From contig CAJGCT010000033.1 in NCBI GenBank assembly GCA_904501985.1, positions 1 through 20,815 of the forward strand: DNA of 20,815 nucleotides, read 5' to 3'. Numbering within the stretch: the first letter of the stretch is position 1; the number at the start of each line of letters is the position of its first letter. This document shows, piece by piece, positions 8,081-16,029 of this stretch. Origin of the DNA: an uncultured Clostridia bacterium (GTDB lineage Bacteria > Bacillota > Clostridia > Oscillospirales > CAG-272). The notes under the pieces were generated by a model. That model saw only the letters and a program-made list of their open reading frames with translations. It was not told where the DNA came from and did not search any database. Made by a program: the position numbers and the translations under genes.

Positions 8081-9178
8081 TTATTTAAATATCTTCCAAA
8101 ATATATTTTGTTTGTATTCTGTTTTCAAAACCGATTCCTCGGCAAAAAACGGTACTTCACCAAGTAGAGTATCTTTGTCGTAAAACTGAATTTTACCCAC
8201 AGTATCACCTGCTTCAATCGGTGCATAGAAATACCGCGGAAGTATCACACGCCTTGTTATCTCACGCTCACGCCTCGGAAGTATAAGAGAAAGTCCGTCT
8301 CGGTTTTTTATAATAAATTCCGTTTTTTCGCCGCCTATGCAGGGTACGATCATAGCGGATTCCCCCGCCTCGATAAGCTTCTCCATAGAGAGCGAAGCAA
8401 ACCCCATATCTAACATTGCCGTGTGATCTGCCCAGTCGTCGGGAGCACTAAGGGTCACGGCAATGAGCGTCATCCCGTCACGCGCGGCGGCGGAAACAAG
8501 ACACCGTCCGCTTGCCTTGGTAAACCCTGTCTTAACGCCAACCGCTCCGTCATACATCCGAAGCATTTTGTTGTGATTTGAAAGATGGCGTACCGTGCCG
8601 CCCACATTTATCTTGTGAGTTCCGGTGGAAACGATCTCACGGAAGGTCTCGTTCTCCATAGCATATGCGGTGATCTTTGCAAGCTCCCTTGCTGTGGTGT
8701 AATGATTCTCGTCCGAGAGTCCGTGGGGATTTGTAAAATGGGTATCGGAAAGACCAAGCTCCGCCGCCTTGGCATTCATAAGTCCGGCAAACTCCTCAAC
8801 CGATCCGGCAACTCCGATAGCAATAGCCGCGGCGGCATCGTTGGCGCTCTCAAGCATAAGCGCATAGACAAGGTCAAGAAGTGTGACCTTGTCACCGATG
8901 CTGAGATATACGGATGAGCCTTCAACACCCACCGCCTCCGGTGCAACAGAAATTTCACGGGACAGGTCGCCGGATTCAATTGCACATATGGCAGTCATTA
9001 TCTTGGTTGTACTTGCCATCGGACGCCGTGTGTCGGCATCCGTCTCGTGCACCACCTGCCCTGTTGAAGCTTCCATAACTATAGATGACTTGGCTGAAAG
9101 CTCAAGCGCATCTATCCGAACAGATGCACATAGGAGCATCGGCACAAGAAGAAGTGCTGTAATTTTAAGTTTTCGCAT
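8081..9178 (-). CDS. dacF: D-alanyl-D-alanine carboxypeptidase, DacF/DacB type
   Basis: A 365-aa penicillin-binding protein of peptidase family S11. All three active-site motifs are present: Ser56-x-x-Lys59 (MASTTKIM), Ser111-Ala-Asn113 (LESANDAAA) and Lys216-Thr-Gly (GVKTGFTKASG). A signal peptide (MRKLKITALLLVPMLLCASV) sends it outside, and a C-terminal beta-rich domain plus an amphipathic tail would anchor it to the membrane. It trims the terminal D-Ala from peptidoglycan stem peptides; DacF and DacB homologues tune spore cortex cross-linking. The start at 9178 was chosen over the in-frame ATG at 9202 because GGAGG lies 5 nt upstream of it. Neighbouring gerW supports a sporulation role, but a vegetative role cannot be excluded. 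Confidence 0.93.
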   Translation of the reverse strand: MRKLKITALLLVPMLLCASVRIDALELSAKSSIVMEASTGQVVHETDADTRRPMASTTKIMTAICAIESGDLSREISVAPEAVGVEGSSVYLSIGDKVTLLDLVYALMLESANDAAAAIAIGVAGSVEEFAGLMNAKAAELGLSDTHFTNPHGLSDENHYTTARELAKITAYAMENETFREIVSTGTHKINVGGTVRHLSNHNKMLRMYDGAVGVKTGFTKASGRCLVSAAARDGMTLIAVTLSAPDDWADHTAMLDMGFASLSMEKLIEAGESAMIVPCIGGEKTEFIIKNRDGLSLILPRREREITRRVILPRYFYAPIEAGDTVGKIQFYDKDTLLGEVPFFAEESVLKTEYKQNIFWKIFK

Positions 9179-9200
9179 AGTATCCTCCAAAAATAAAGTC

Positions 9201-9206
9201 ATTATA
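9201..9206 (-). promoter_or_regulatory. Possible -10 element upstream of dacF
   Basis: A perfect TATAAT lies on the minus strand 22 nt upstream of the dacF start, within the 98-nt gap after gerW. The best -35 at 17 nt spacing is only GGTATT, so this may be a weak or activator-dependent sigma-A promoter. It could also be chance in AT-rich DNA. Confidence 0.35.
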
Positions 9207-9276
9207 TCGGCTCTATTTTAAGAATACCGTCACAGCGAAAGTTTTATGTGTTGAAACTAATTCCTAAGATGGGATA

Positions 9277-9741
9277 TCAGCCGTTGTCCGACTCGTCTCC
9301 ACTGTCGGAATCGTCCTTCTTCTTTTCAAATATTGCCTTGATTTTACCGATGATATCGGGGGATTTTTCGATAATATTTGAAATGGAATCAATCTTGTCA
9401 CCCGAACCTGCACTGCCTGCTCCAACATTAAGAAGCTGTACATTTCCGTCGGGACTTATCACGAGAAAGCCTACAGGCTGTACTGTAACGCCTGTTCCGC
9501 CGCCTCCGCCAAAGTTAGTAACCGTGCCGCCCTTGTGTGCTTCCTCTGCGGATTTTTTCGCATTTTTGCCAAGATAGTCAACACCGCCGGAAGCAAAGCC
9601 TACCATAACCTTTGATACGGGTATTACAGTAGTGCCGCCGGGAGTGTTTATGGGAGTGCCGATGATAGTATTGGCATCCACCACATTCTTTATTTTTTCA
9701 AGGGAGGTTTCAATGATTCCGGAAATTTTGTTCTCTGCCAT
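9277..9741 (-). CDS. ytfJ: GerW family sporulation protein (YtfJ)
   Basis: A 154-aa protein with the full GerW/YtfJ pattern: MAENKISGIIETSLEKIKNV at the N-terminus, then TIIGTPINTPGGTTVIPVSKV and VGFASGGVDY. After these come a glycine-rich stretch (NFGGGGGTGVTVQPVGFLVI), the NVQLLNVG segment, and an acidic C-terminal tail (KKKDDSDSGDESDNG). In Bacillus, YtfJ/GerW is made in the forespore and is required for L-alanine germination; its biochemistry is unresolved. A strong RBS (AAGGAGATATAAAA) precedes ATG 9741. It follows the DUF2953 gene with 2 nt between them, the same pairing as ytfI-ytfJ in Bacillus. Confidence 0.95.
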   Translation of the reverse strand: MAENKISGIIETSLEKIKNVVDANTIIGTPINTPGGTTVIPVSKVMVGFASGGVDYLGKNAKKSAEEAHKGGTVTNFGGGGGTGVTVQPVGFLVISPDGNVQLLNVGAGSAGSGDKIDSISNIIEKSPDIIGKIKAIFEKKKDDSDSGDESDNG

Positions 9742-9743
9742 TT

Positions 9744-10421
9744 TTATATCTCCTTACTTAATAATTTTTTAAGATAAGCTGCCCCTGTCCTTATAAGCAT
9801 ATCGAATATCTGCCACAGTCTCAGGGAAAATGTAATATCAACAGCCGCCGATGTTTTTGTGGATGTAAAATCGGGGATTACGTCAACCTCGGCGTTTTTT
9901 GAAAATTTTGTGTGGAAGCAGGACCCAAACAGCTCCACGATGCACTGTACAGTGCCGCAGACCGCGCCGTACACCACGGCGGTAGTGGCGGCATCCTCGC
10001 TTCCGATTATTATGACCAGCCTGCGCACATTTATATGCAAATGCCGTCCAAACCGAGCGAGAAACACCGAAACAAGCTCCAAAACGGTGTCCGCAAGTCC
10101 GAGAATATCCCGCTTTTCGCCCTCATCCTTATCGCAGGTACTCTCAGCCTCACTGACCGCGTTGTCGCTTGACTTTTTCTGCTTTTTTGCCTTCTTTTTT
10201 GCGTTTTTTTCGTCAAGCTTTTCCTTGCGGCGGCGAAATTTATCCGCTTTGTAGTCGGAAAGCTTAATATTCTTCTCTTTTTTCGGAAATACGGTGAATC
10301 TTAATATTCCAATACCCAGCTTCAGCGAAAGATCACCGTCAGAGCGCACCGAAATGCTTATCCGAAGAAGCATAAGAAGCAGTATTACAGCAAGTGCAAT
10401 AAGAAAGCCCACGGCACGCAC
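9744..10421 (-). CDS. DUF2953 domain protein (YtfI-like)
   Basis: A 225-aa protein with one N-terminal membrane helix (about residues 3-20, VGFLIALAVILLLMLLR). A very Lys-rich, probably cytoplasmic segment follows (about 52-90, including KKKAKKQKK), and then the C-terminal DUF2953 region. Its function is unknown; it is almost always found next to gerW/ytfJ in spore formers, which is the main support for a sporulation link. The start is a GTG at 10421 with AGAGG only 2 nt upstream. The GTG three codons downstream has a better 11-nt spacing, so the exact start is uncertain. Confidence 0.85.
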   Translation of the reverse strand: MRAVGFLIALAVILLLMLLRISISVRSDGDLSLKLGIGILRFTVFPKKEKNIKLSDYKADKFRRRKEKLDEKNAKKKAKKQKKSSDNAVSEAESTCDKDEGEKRDILGLADTVLELVSVFLARFGRHLHINVRRLVIIIGSEDAATTAVVYGAVCGTVQCIVELFGSCFHTKFSKNAEVDVIPDFTSTKTSAAVDITFSLRLWQIFDMLIRTGAAYLKKLLSKEI

Positions 10422-10461
10422 ATCCTCTCGTAAATTTATTTATCCACGCCGGAACGGGACA

Positions 10462-11058
10462 TCATTCCCCGTCTGATTCCGCCAGCGGAGCGGCAGATTC
10501 CACCTCTATTTCAGCCTCAGCCGCTTCGTCGCTCTTAACATCGGGAACGGCAAAAAGCTCTACCGGCGGAAGCTCCGCAAGAGAGGTTATGCCGAATATC
10601 CGCAGAAAATTATCGGTGGTACGGAAAAGGGACGGTCTTCCCGGAGCATCAAGCGTGCCGCAGACCTCAATAAGCCCCTTATCGGTAAGATTATTGACCG
10701 CGTAATTTGAGTCTATGCCGCGCACGGAGTCGATATATGACCTTGTTACCGGCTGATGATATGCCACAATAGCAAGTGTCTCCATAGAGCTTCTTGAAAG
10801 ATTTCCGCCTGCTCTTACTCCCAGCGCAAGACGTATTTTCTCTATATGCTCCTCTTTGGTGCAAAGCTGACAGGAATCCTTATACATAACAAGCTGTATT
10901 CCGCGCTCGTTTGCGTGGTCAGAGTACGCAAGTGCCATTTCGGAAAGGTACTGCTTTACCTCGTTTATGGTACATTCTGCGGTCTGCGCAAGATTTTCGT
11001 AAGTAAGGGGATGTCCTGCGGCAAAAAGCACCGCCTCAAGTATAGGCTTCACTGACAT
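10462..11058 (-). CDS. scpB: Segregation and condensation protein B
   Basis: A 198-aa ScpB with two winged-helix domains. The first begins ILEAVLFAAGHPLT, and the second contains METLAIVAYHQPVTRSYIDSVRGI and GLIEVCGTLDAPGRPSLFRTT, the most conserved ScpB block. ScpB dimers bind ScpA and with SMC form the bacterial condensin that organises and segregates the chromosome. The C-terminus (after about residue 168) is an acidic, low-complexity tail that is not part of the core fold and varies between species. The start overlaps the scpA stop by 23 nt, as expected for partners made in a fixed ratio. Confidence 0.95.
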   Translation of the reverse strand: MSVKPILEAVLFAAGHPLTYENLAQTAECTINEVKQYLSEMALAYSDHANERGIQLVMYKDSCQLCTKEEHIEKIRLALGVRAGGNLSRSSMETLAIVAYHQPVTRSYIDSVRGIDSNYAVNNLTDKGLIEVCGTLDAPGRPSLFRTTDNFLRIFGITSLAELPPVELFAVPDVKSDEAAEAEIEVESAAPLAESDGE

Positions 11059-11827
11059 TTTCTTCCCCGCCTTTCATTCTTTCATGATTTAAGTACACCC
11101 TAAAGTCCGTAGCCTCGCCGAAGTCCGTTTCATCAAGAGGGCGAAGCGTCACACGGTTCTTTTTAATAAGCTCCAGCACCGCAAGGAATGTGGCTATAAG
11201 CTCACTCCTTGTTTTAGCCGTCAAAAGTATGGAGGTATAAAGTGCTTCCTTGTGACGGACAAGGTATCTTATAACGCCGTATATCTTTCCGGCAACGGGA
11301 ACGATGGGCGTTCTTAGTATCTTTTCAAAAGGACGCTCAGCTGCTTCCCTGTTTGCGGCATCAACGGCACTCTTATCCATTGAGCGGAGCATTGACAGCA
11401 TAACACGGCGAAGTGCCTCCGCCTGCTGCGGCTCAATACGTCCGGAATCCGGCTTCACCTCGTCGGTGTCCTTGACCATTCGTCCGGAATACTGTGAAAA
11501 CTGTTCACCGAGATACACCGCCGCCTGCTTCATACGCTGATATTCAAGCAGCATTGCGGCAAGCTTGGCACGAGGGTCTTCTTCCTCATCGGAAGGCTTC
11601 GGAAGGAGCATTTTGCTCTTTATCAGCATAAGCTCGCTTGCCATTACGATAAACTCGCCGGCAACCTCCATGTCCATTTTCTCCATGAGGTCGATATATT
11701 CCATATACTGTTCAAAAATGAGAGCTATGGGGATATCCGTGATCTGCACCTTATTCTTGTCAATAAGCTTTAAAAGCAGGTCAAGGGGTCCCTCAAAGGC
11801 TTCAAGCTTGTATGTAATATTTTCCAT
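11036..11827 (-). CDS. scpA: Segregation and condensation protein A
   Basis: A 263-aa kleisin subunit of the SMC-ScpAB condensin. The diagnostic N-terminus is YKLEAFEGPLDLLLKLIDKN, followed by the helical SMC-neck-binding region (IVMASELMLIKSKMLLPKP). A central acidic linker follows, and then a C-terminal winged helix (FLAVLELIKKNRVTLRPLD). The protein bridges SMC heads and carries the ScpB dimer. It sits 20 nt after the M50 protease gene and overlaps scpB. The RBS region is AAGGCGG upstream of ATG 11827. Confidence 0.95.
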   Translation of the reverse strand: MENITYKLEAFEGPLDLLLKLIDKNKVQITDIPIALIFEQYMEYIDLMEKMDMEVAGEFIVMASELMLIKSKMLLPKPSDEEEDPRAKLAAMLLEYQRMKQAAVYLGEQFSQYSGRMVKDTDEVKPDSGRIEPQQAEALRRVMLSMLRSMDKSAVDAANREAAERPFEKILRTPIVPVAGKIYGVIRYLVRHKEALYTSILLTAKTRSELIATFLAVLELIKKNRVTLRPLDETDFGEATDFRVYLNHERMKGGEENVSEAYT

Positions 11828-11847
11828 ATGGCATCCGCCTTCTTTCG

Positions 11848-12561
11848 TCAGATTAGTGGAATAATAAAGTCAATACCCGACATTATTGTGCCTGCCAGCC
11901 AGGACAGAGGATAATCAAGAAGTCCCACAAGAAGCATCACCATTATCACAATGGATATTGCCCTCTCGTATTTCATCACGCCGAAATATATTTTATCCGG
12001 CAGGAAGGAGTAGAGCACCCGCGAGCCGTCAAGGGGCGGCACGGGAAGAAAGTTAAACACCGCAAGCGAAACGTTAAGATAGGAAAAAGTCCAAAGGAAC
12101 GTGGTAGCGGCAGTAAGAAGATTCACCGAAAAGGTCATATCAGCACTCACAGCAGTGTATCCGGCATAGGCAAGATACAGAGAATCCGGAACGAAGAATA
12201 TGAGCACTTCAAGTATGAGCCATCCGAATAGCGCAAGTATGATATTTGAAAGCGGTCCGGCAAGTGCCGATATCGCCATACCGAGCCTTGGATTTTTAAA
12301 GCGTCCGGCTCTTATGGGCACGGGGTTTGCCCATCCGAAGCCGAAAAGAAGCATGGAAATAAATCCCCACGGATCAAGGTGCCTTAGCGGATTAAGTGAC
12401 AAACGCCCGTATTTTGCGGCGGTGTCATCACCAAGCTTGTATGCCGCAAATCCGTGCGCCACCTCATGAACGGTCAGCGCAATAAGTACGATTACAAGCC
12501 GCTGTGCAAGCTGAAGTAAAGCAAGCGCAGGATTGTCCGAATGAAAAAGCGATTCTAACAT
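11848..12561 (-). CDS. Site-2-protease-type membrane metallopeptidase (M50 family)
   Basis: A 237-aa polytopic membrane protein. The zinc-binding motif is HEVAH (residues 32-36) in LTVHEVAHGFAAYKLGD, and the third zinc ligand is the Asp of NFLPVPPLDGSRVL. Both belong to the short PDZ-less S2P subgroup (YwhC/Rip-like). Such proteases cut transmembrane segments of regulatory proteins inside the membrane, but the substrate of this subgroup is generally unknown. The gene starts 2 nt after the engB stop and lies just before scpA, a position commonly seen in Clostridia. It is not SpoIVFB, which has a different neighbourhood and a CBS domain. Confidence 0.9.
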   Translation of the reverse strand: MLESLFHSDNPALALLQLAQRLVIVLIALTVHEVAHGFAAYKLGDDTAAKYGRLSLNPLRHLDPWGFISMLLFGFGWANPVPIRAGRFKNPRLGMAISALAGPLSNIILALFGWLILEVLIFFVPDSLYLAYAGYTAVSADMTFSVNLLTAATTFLWTFSYLNVSLAVFNFLPVPPLDGSRVLYSFLPDKIYFGVMKYERAISIVIMVMLLVGLLDYPLSWLAGTIMSGIDFIIPLI

Positions 12562-12563
12562 TA

Positions 12564-13154
12564 TTATTCACCGAGAACTCTGAGTATTGCCGCCATAGCT
12601 TCATCGCGCCCCGTGCCGTTAAGAGCGGAAAACGGAATTATCTCGCATCCCTCTCTCACATAGGGGTTTTCGCGAAGTGCTTCAAGAGCGGCTTTTTTTC
12701 CGGACACGTTCAGCTTGTCAGCCTTTGTGGCGATAATAATATACGGAATGTCCGAGTTATTCATAAAATCAAGCATCATCTCATCGTCTGCGGTAGGACC
12801 TACCTTAAGGTCGATAAGCTGTGCCACAGCACGCATAGTTCCGGACGTAAAATAGGAATCGGTGAGCTTTGACCACTTAGCCTTATCCTCCGGTGCGCGC
12901 TTTGCAAAACCGTAGCCCGGCAAGTCAACTATGTAAAACTTGTTGTCAACGCGGTAAAAATTGATGGTTATGGTCTTTCCGGGAGAGCCTGAAACTCTGG
13001 CGAGACTCTTTCTTCCAACAAGCTTATTAAGAAGCGAGCTTTTTCCAACATTCGAGCGTCCGGACAGCGCAATTTGCGAAAGTCCGTCGTTTGGAAACTG
13101 TGTTTTAAGACCTGCGGTCATTACAAGCTCTGTATTGTTTAAATTAAGAGGCAT
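12564..13154 (-). CDS. engB: Ribosome biogenesis GTPase EngB (YsxC/YihA)
   Basis: A 196-aa TRAFAC-class GTPase. G1 is GRSNVGKSS (residues 32-40), G3 is DLPGYGFAKR, G4 is ATKADK and G5 is FSALNGTG. EngB helps assemble the large ribosomal subunit and is essential in most bacteria. Its place directly downstream of lon is the standard lon-ysxC order in Firmicutes, which supports orthology. A clear RBS (AAAGGAG) lies before ATG 13154, 11 nt after the lon stop. Confidence 0.95.
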   Translation of the reverse strand: MPLNLNNTELVMTAGLKTQFPNDGLSQIALSGRSNVGKSSLLNKLVGRKSLARVSGSPGKTITINFYRVDNKFYIVDLPGYGFAKRAPEDKAKWSKLTDSYFTSGTMRAVAQLIDLKVGPTADDEMMLDFMNNSDIPYIIIATKADKLNVSGKKAALEALRENPYVREGCEIIPFSALNGTGRDEAMAAILRVLGE

Positions 13155-13165
13155 ATTTTGCTCCT

Positions 13166-15487
13166 TTATTTTACGAGTGCCAGTGAAAGCACCTCGTCAG
13201 CGGTTTTTACCTGTATAAATTCAATATTTTCCTTTACAATGTCGGCACATTGCGAAAGATCCTCGGCATTATCCGCCGGAATAAGCACCGTGCTGACCCC
13301 TGCCGCATACGCCGCAAGAGTCTTCTCCCTGAGTCCGCCGATGGCAAGCACGTTTCCGCGAAGCGTTACCTCGCCTGTCATTGCAATATCACGGCGCACA
13401 GGGAGTCCCGACAGCGCGCTTGCAATTACAGTAACAAGGGTGATTCCGGCACTGGGTCCGTCTTTCGGAACAGCACCCTCCGGAACATGAATATGTATGT
13501 CCTTGTTCTTGTAGAAATCCGGATCAATTCCAAGCTCTTTGGCTCTTGAGCGCACAAAGCTTACGGCGATATGAGCCGACTCCTTCATAACATCGCCAAG
13601 CGAGCCTGTAAGCTCTAATTTACCTGTTCCGTCGAATATTGCGGCTTCGATCTTAAGCATATCTCCGCCGGTTTGAGTATAAGCAAGTCCGTTGACCGCG
13701 CCCACCTCGTCACATTCGGAAATTCTGTCGGGCTTGATCTTCGGAGCACCGAGATAATCCTTTAAATTGTCCTTGCTTACAACTATCTTTTGGCATTCCG
13801 GATCGTCAACGATCATCTTTGCGCACTTTCTGCACACAGTACCGATCTCGCGCTCCAGATTTCTCACACCTGCCTCGCGCGTATAGCTGTCAATTATTGT
13901 GTATACGGCATCATCCGTAAGCTTAAGCTGACGCTTTGTTATACCGCACTTTTTCATCTGCTTTGCAAGTATGTGATTCTTCGCGATTGCCAGCTTCTCT
14001 GTGCGTGTGTAGGTCTTCATTTCGATGACCTCCATACGGTCAAGAAGCGGACGCGGTACAGTATCAAGTGTATTGGCGGTAGCAATAAACATACAGTCCG
14101 AAAGATCAAAGGGCAGCTCAATAAAATGGTCGCGGAAGTTTTTGTTCTGCTCCGGATCAAGCACCTCCAGCATCGCCGATGCAGGGTCGCCGTTTATGTT
14201 GTTGCTTGTCATCTTGTCGATCTCGTCAAGCAGGATAACGGGATTCTTTGTCTTGGCTCTTGTAAGTGCTTCTATAATACGTCCCGGCATTGCGCCAACA
14301 TAAGTCTTTCTGTGGCCCCTTATTTCAGCCTCGTCACGGACACCGCCAAGAGAAACCCTCACATATTTGCGGCCAAGCGCACGTGCAATGGAAGCACCGA
14401 TTGAGGTCTTACCAACACCCGGTGCACCTACAAGGCAAAGTATCTGTCCGCCGGGGCGTTCTGTAAGATGCTTTACGGCGAGATATTCGATAACACGGTC
14501 TTTAACATTGTCAATGCCGTCATGGTCATCGTCAAGTATTTTTCTTGCACGCTTAAGATCGGTTCTGTCCTTTGTGGTCTTACTCCAGGGAAGCGCAAGA
14601 GTGCTGTCGAGATAGTTTCGGATAACCGCACCCTCCGCAGAGCCGAACTGCATTTTTGAAAGTCTGTCAAGCTCCTCATAAAGCTTGTCCTTTACCTCAT
14701 CGGATGCCGCAAGGGCACCGATTCGCTGGCGGTATCTTGCAAGCTCAGGCGTATCCCCGACGCCAAGCTCCTCCTGTATAGCTTTAAGCTGTTCGGCGAG
14801 AATAGTTTCACGGTGCCGCTGATTCATGCGTCCGTTTACTTTTCTCTGCACCTCAACTTCAACCTTAAGAAGCTCCTCCTCATCGTAGAGAAGGCGTATT
14901 ACCTCCTCGATTCTTGCAATGGGGTCGGCGATATTTAACACCGTAAGCTTGTCGCTGTAGCGCACAAGCAGGTGAGCTGCAATAAAGTCTGAGAGAAGAT
15001 CAGGGGATGTTATAGCTTTAAGAGCCGCGCTTGGCTCTGCAGGAAGCTTTGGAAGCAGTCTTGCAAGGTTCTCTGACGCTCTCACAGCTTCGCGAACAAG
15101 TGCTTCTCCGCGAAGTCCGCCGTCATCCGCAAGCTTGCACCACTTTATAAGGACACGCGCCACCTCACATTTGCCCTGTTTTGCGTATTCCTGTGCCGAG
15201 GCTCTTGTGAGGCCCTCAACTATAAGACGTCTCGCACCGTCGGTGGTTTTGATATTCTGCTTTATCTTACCCACCGTACCTACTGCGTTTGGGGTCATAT
15301 CATTACCCTGCTTTTTCTGGGGAACGAAAAAAACAAGTCCGTCGTGAAGCGCCGCCGCATCAACAGCATTCTGTGTGGATTTGTCGGTGACTTCTATACT
15401 TACCGCAGTCCCCGGAAACACGATTATGCCGCGCAGTCTTACTACGGGCAGATCTTTATTTTCTATCTTTTCTATGTAATTTATCAT
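13166..15487 (-). CDS. lon: ATP-dependent protease La (LonA)
   Basis: A 773-aa LonA. The N-terminal substrate-recognition domain starts LPVVRLRGIIVFPGTAVSIEV as two blocks. The AAA+ module has Walker A GAPGVGKTS and Walker B VILLDEIDKM. The C-terminal protease domain has catalytic Ser679 (PKDGPSAG) and Lys722 (GGLREKTLAA), the same numbers as E. coli Lon. It degrades misfolded and regulatory proteins in the cytoplasm. The start ATG at 15487 has only a weak, distant Shine-Dalgarno (AGGA, 13 nt away), so initiation may be inefficient or helped by structure. An extended -10 promoter lies about 55 nt upstream, and a terminator plus a second promoter lie beyond that. Confidence 0.95.
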   Translation of the reverse strand: MINYIEKIENKDLPVVRLRGIIVFPGTAVSIEVTDKSTQNAVDAAALHDGLVFFVPQKKQGNDMTPNAVGTVGKIKQNIKTTDGARRLIVEGLTRASAQEYAKQGKCEVARVLIKWCKLADDGGLRGEALVREAVRASENLARLLPKLPAEPSAALKAITSPDLLSDFIAAHLLVRYSDKLTVLNIADPIARIEEVIRLLYDEEELLKVEVEVQRKVNGRMNQRHRETILAEQLKAIQEELGVGDTPELARYRQRIGALAASDEVKDKLYEELDRLSKMQFGSAEGAVIRNYLDSTLALPWSKTTKDRTDLKRARKILDDDHDGIDNVKDRVIEYLAVKHLTERPGGQILCLVGAPGVGKTSIGASIARALGRKYVRVSLGGVRDEAEIRGHRKTYVGAMPGRIIEALTRAKTKNPVILLDEIDKMTSNNINGDPASAMLEVLDPEQNKNFRDHFIELPFDLSDCMFIATANTLDTVPRPLLDRMEVIEMKTYTRTEKLAIAKNHILAKQMKKCGITKRQLKLTDDAVYTIIDSYTREAGVRNLEREIGTVCRKCAKMIVDDPECQKIVVSKDNLKDYLGAPKIKPDRISECDEVGAVNGLAYTQTGGDMLKIEAAIFDGTGKLELTGSLGDVMKESAHIAVSFVRSRAKELGIDPDFYKNKDIHIHVPEGAVPKDGPSAGITLVTVIASALSGLPVRRDIAMTGEVTLRGNVLAIGGLREKTLAAYAAGVSTVLIPADNAEDLSQCADIVKENIEFIQVKTADEVLSLALVK

Positions 15488-15521
15488 ACCGTTATCATAT
15501 ATCCTAAAAATCGGAATTCCT

Positions 15522-15571
15522 TTATAATTTTAATATCATAATATTATACCACATAATTTTCGGTATTTCCA
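15522..15571 (-). promoter_or_regulatory. lon promoter with extended -10 and overlapping palindrome
   Basis: On the minus strand, TGGTATAAT (TATAAT at 15548-15543) is a perfect extended -10. A moderate -35 TGGAAA (15571-15566) lies at 17-nt spacing. The 16-nt inverted repeat TAATATCATAATATTA at 15531-15546 covers part of the -10 and the predicted start of transcription. This would be a natural position for a repressor operator, although AT-rich DNA makes palindromes easily. No CIRCE or CtsR-type heat-shock operator was recognised. Confidence 0.55.
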
Positions 15572-15620
15572 CCGATATGTGTGAATTTTTACGAACAGTT
15601 AATAATTTTATCAAAGTAAA

Positions 15621-15675
15621 CGAAAAAACGGCACTGCGAGCTGATAACATAAGCTTGTTATTCCGCATGGCCGTT
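15621..15675 (-). terminator. Intrinsic terminator between the 59-aa ORF and lon
   Basis: The minus strand has a three-part hairpin. The outer stem is AACGGC/GCCGTT (15675-15670 with 15632-15627), the middle TGCG/CGCA and the inner ATAACA/TGTTAT, separated by small internal loops and closed by a 6-nt loop. A run of six T follows (15628-15623, sharing two T with the outer stem). It separates the recD2-comF side from the lon run. Confidence 0.8.
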
Positions 15676-15742
15676 CTTTTCATTAAATTTTCCCATACCA
15701 TACAATTGTCCTATCAGGATTTTGCCCGTACAATCAATGGCG
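15621..15742 (-). ncRNA. Candidate small RNA or attenuated 5' leader upstream of lon
   Basis: A consensus sigma-A promoter (at 15749-15777) and a strong intrinsic terminator (15621-15675) bracket about 120 nt on the minus strand. The predicted RNA can fold into a 5' stem (CCAT/ATGG enclosing ATTGT/ACAAT and a small CCT/AGG hairpin, about 15693-15738), followed by the terminator hairpin. No known family (6S, SRP RNA, tmRNA, T-box or common riboswitch core) was recognised by eye. It is either a free small RNA or a leader controlling readthrough into lon. An alternative small reading frame of 59 codons at 15522-15701 crosses the terminator and is thought to be spurious. Confidence 0.5.
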
Positions 15743-15748
15743 TATTAT

Positions 15749-15777
15749 ATTATACACGCTGATATAAAATTTGTAAA
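15749..15777 (-). promoter_or_regulatory. Strong sigma-A promoter upstream of the candidate RNA
   Basis: On the minus strand TTTACA (15777-15772) is separated by exactly 17 nt from a perfect TATAAT (15754-15749). This is one of the best vegetative promoter matches in the window. The predicted start point is near 15742. There is no obvious coding gene directly downstream, because the terminator at 15675-15621 comes first and lon starts only at 15487. Confidence 0.7.
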
Positions 15778-15849
15778 TCCGCATTTCGCCGATTTTTCGA
15801 CCTTTTTTTTATGCACATTTGTTAAAATACCGCCTAAAACATAACTGCA

Positions 15850-16029
15850 CTAAAGCGTTCGGACGTTTGTTCTTGTGCCGTCCGTTTTTCGAAACGCCGT
15901 GCCGAACGGATTTTCTCTGACCGCGTCAAATATCATCGCCGGCGGCTCGTCTCGGGATGAATCCGGGCGTCCGAATATCAGGTACAGCCGATAAAAATCC
16001 ACAGGATATCTCGGATAGTTGACTTCCAT
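15850..16029 (-). CDS. Small 59-aa protein, unrecognised
   Basis: An ORF of 59 codons from ATG 16029 to TAG at 15850. The Shine-Dalgarno is strong (AAAGGAG, about 7 nt before the ATG). The protein begins MEVNYPRYPVDFYRLYLIFG and continues with a polar, proline- and charge-rich part (RPDSSRDEPPAMIFDAV) and a basic C-terminus. It has no signal peptide, no clear membrane helix and no cysteine. I do not recognise a family. It sits in the 680-nt gap between comF and lon. Its RBS lies in the 3' arm of a 10-bp inverted repeat and a TATAAT lies in the loop, an arrangement like that of spoVAC. The RBS supports a real gene; a homologue search would be decisive. Confidence 0.55.
   Translation of the reverse strand: MEVNYPRYPVDFYRLYLIFGRPDSSRDEPPAMIFDAVRENPFGTAFRKTDGTRTNVRTL

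Noticed and set aside
13790..14404. Plus-strand ORFs of up to 204 codons opposite lon, and similar ones opposite dacF, recD2 and comF
   Set aside because: These are antisense shadows of strongly conserved genes; they lack an RBS and have no recognisable protein motifs.
15522..15701. A 59-codon reading frame on the minus strand (MVWENLMKRTAMRNNKL...) between the candidate RNA promoter and lon, with a weak AGGA upstream
   Set aside because: It reads straight through the terminator hairpin and across the lon promoter, has low-complexity, Met- and Lys-rich composition, and no family resemblance. The structural elements explain the DNA better.
15577..15762. Plus-strand 61-codon ORF in the comF-lon gap
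   Set aside because: There is no ribosome-binding site upstream, and it overlaps the terminator and the minus-strand promoter.
15788..15816. T8 tract on the plus strand after a small CCGA/TCGA stem, resembling a plus-strand terminator
   Set aside because: On the plus strand the stem has only three true pairs, because a G-U pair on the minus strand becomes C-A. There is also no plus-strand gene upstream to terminate.
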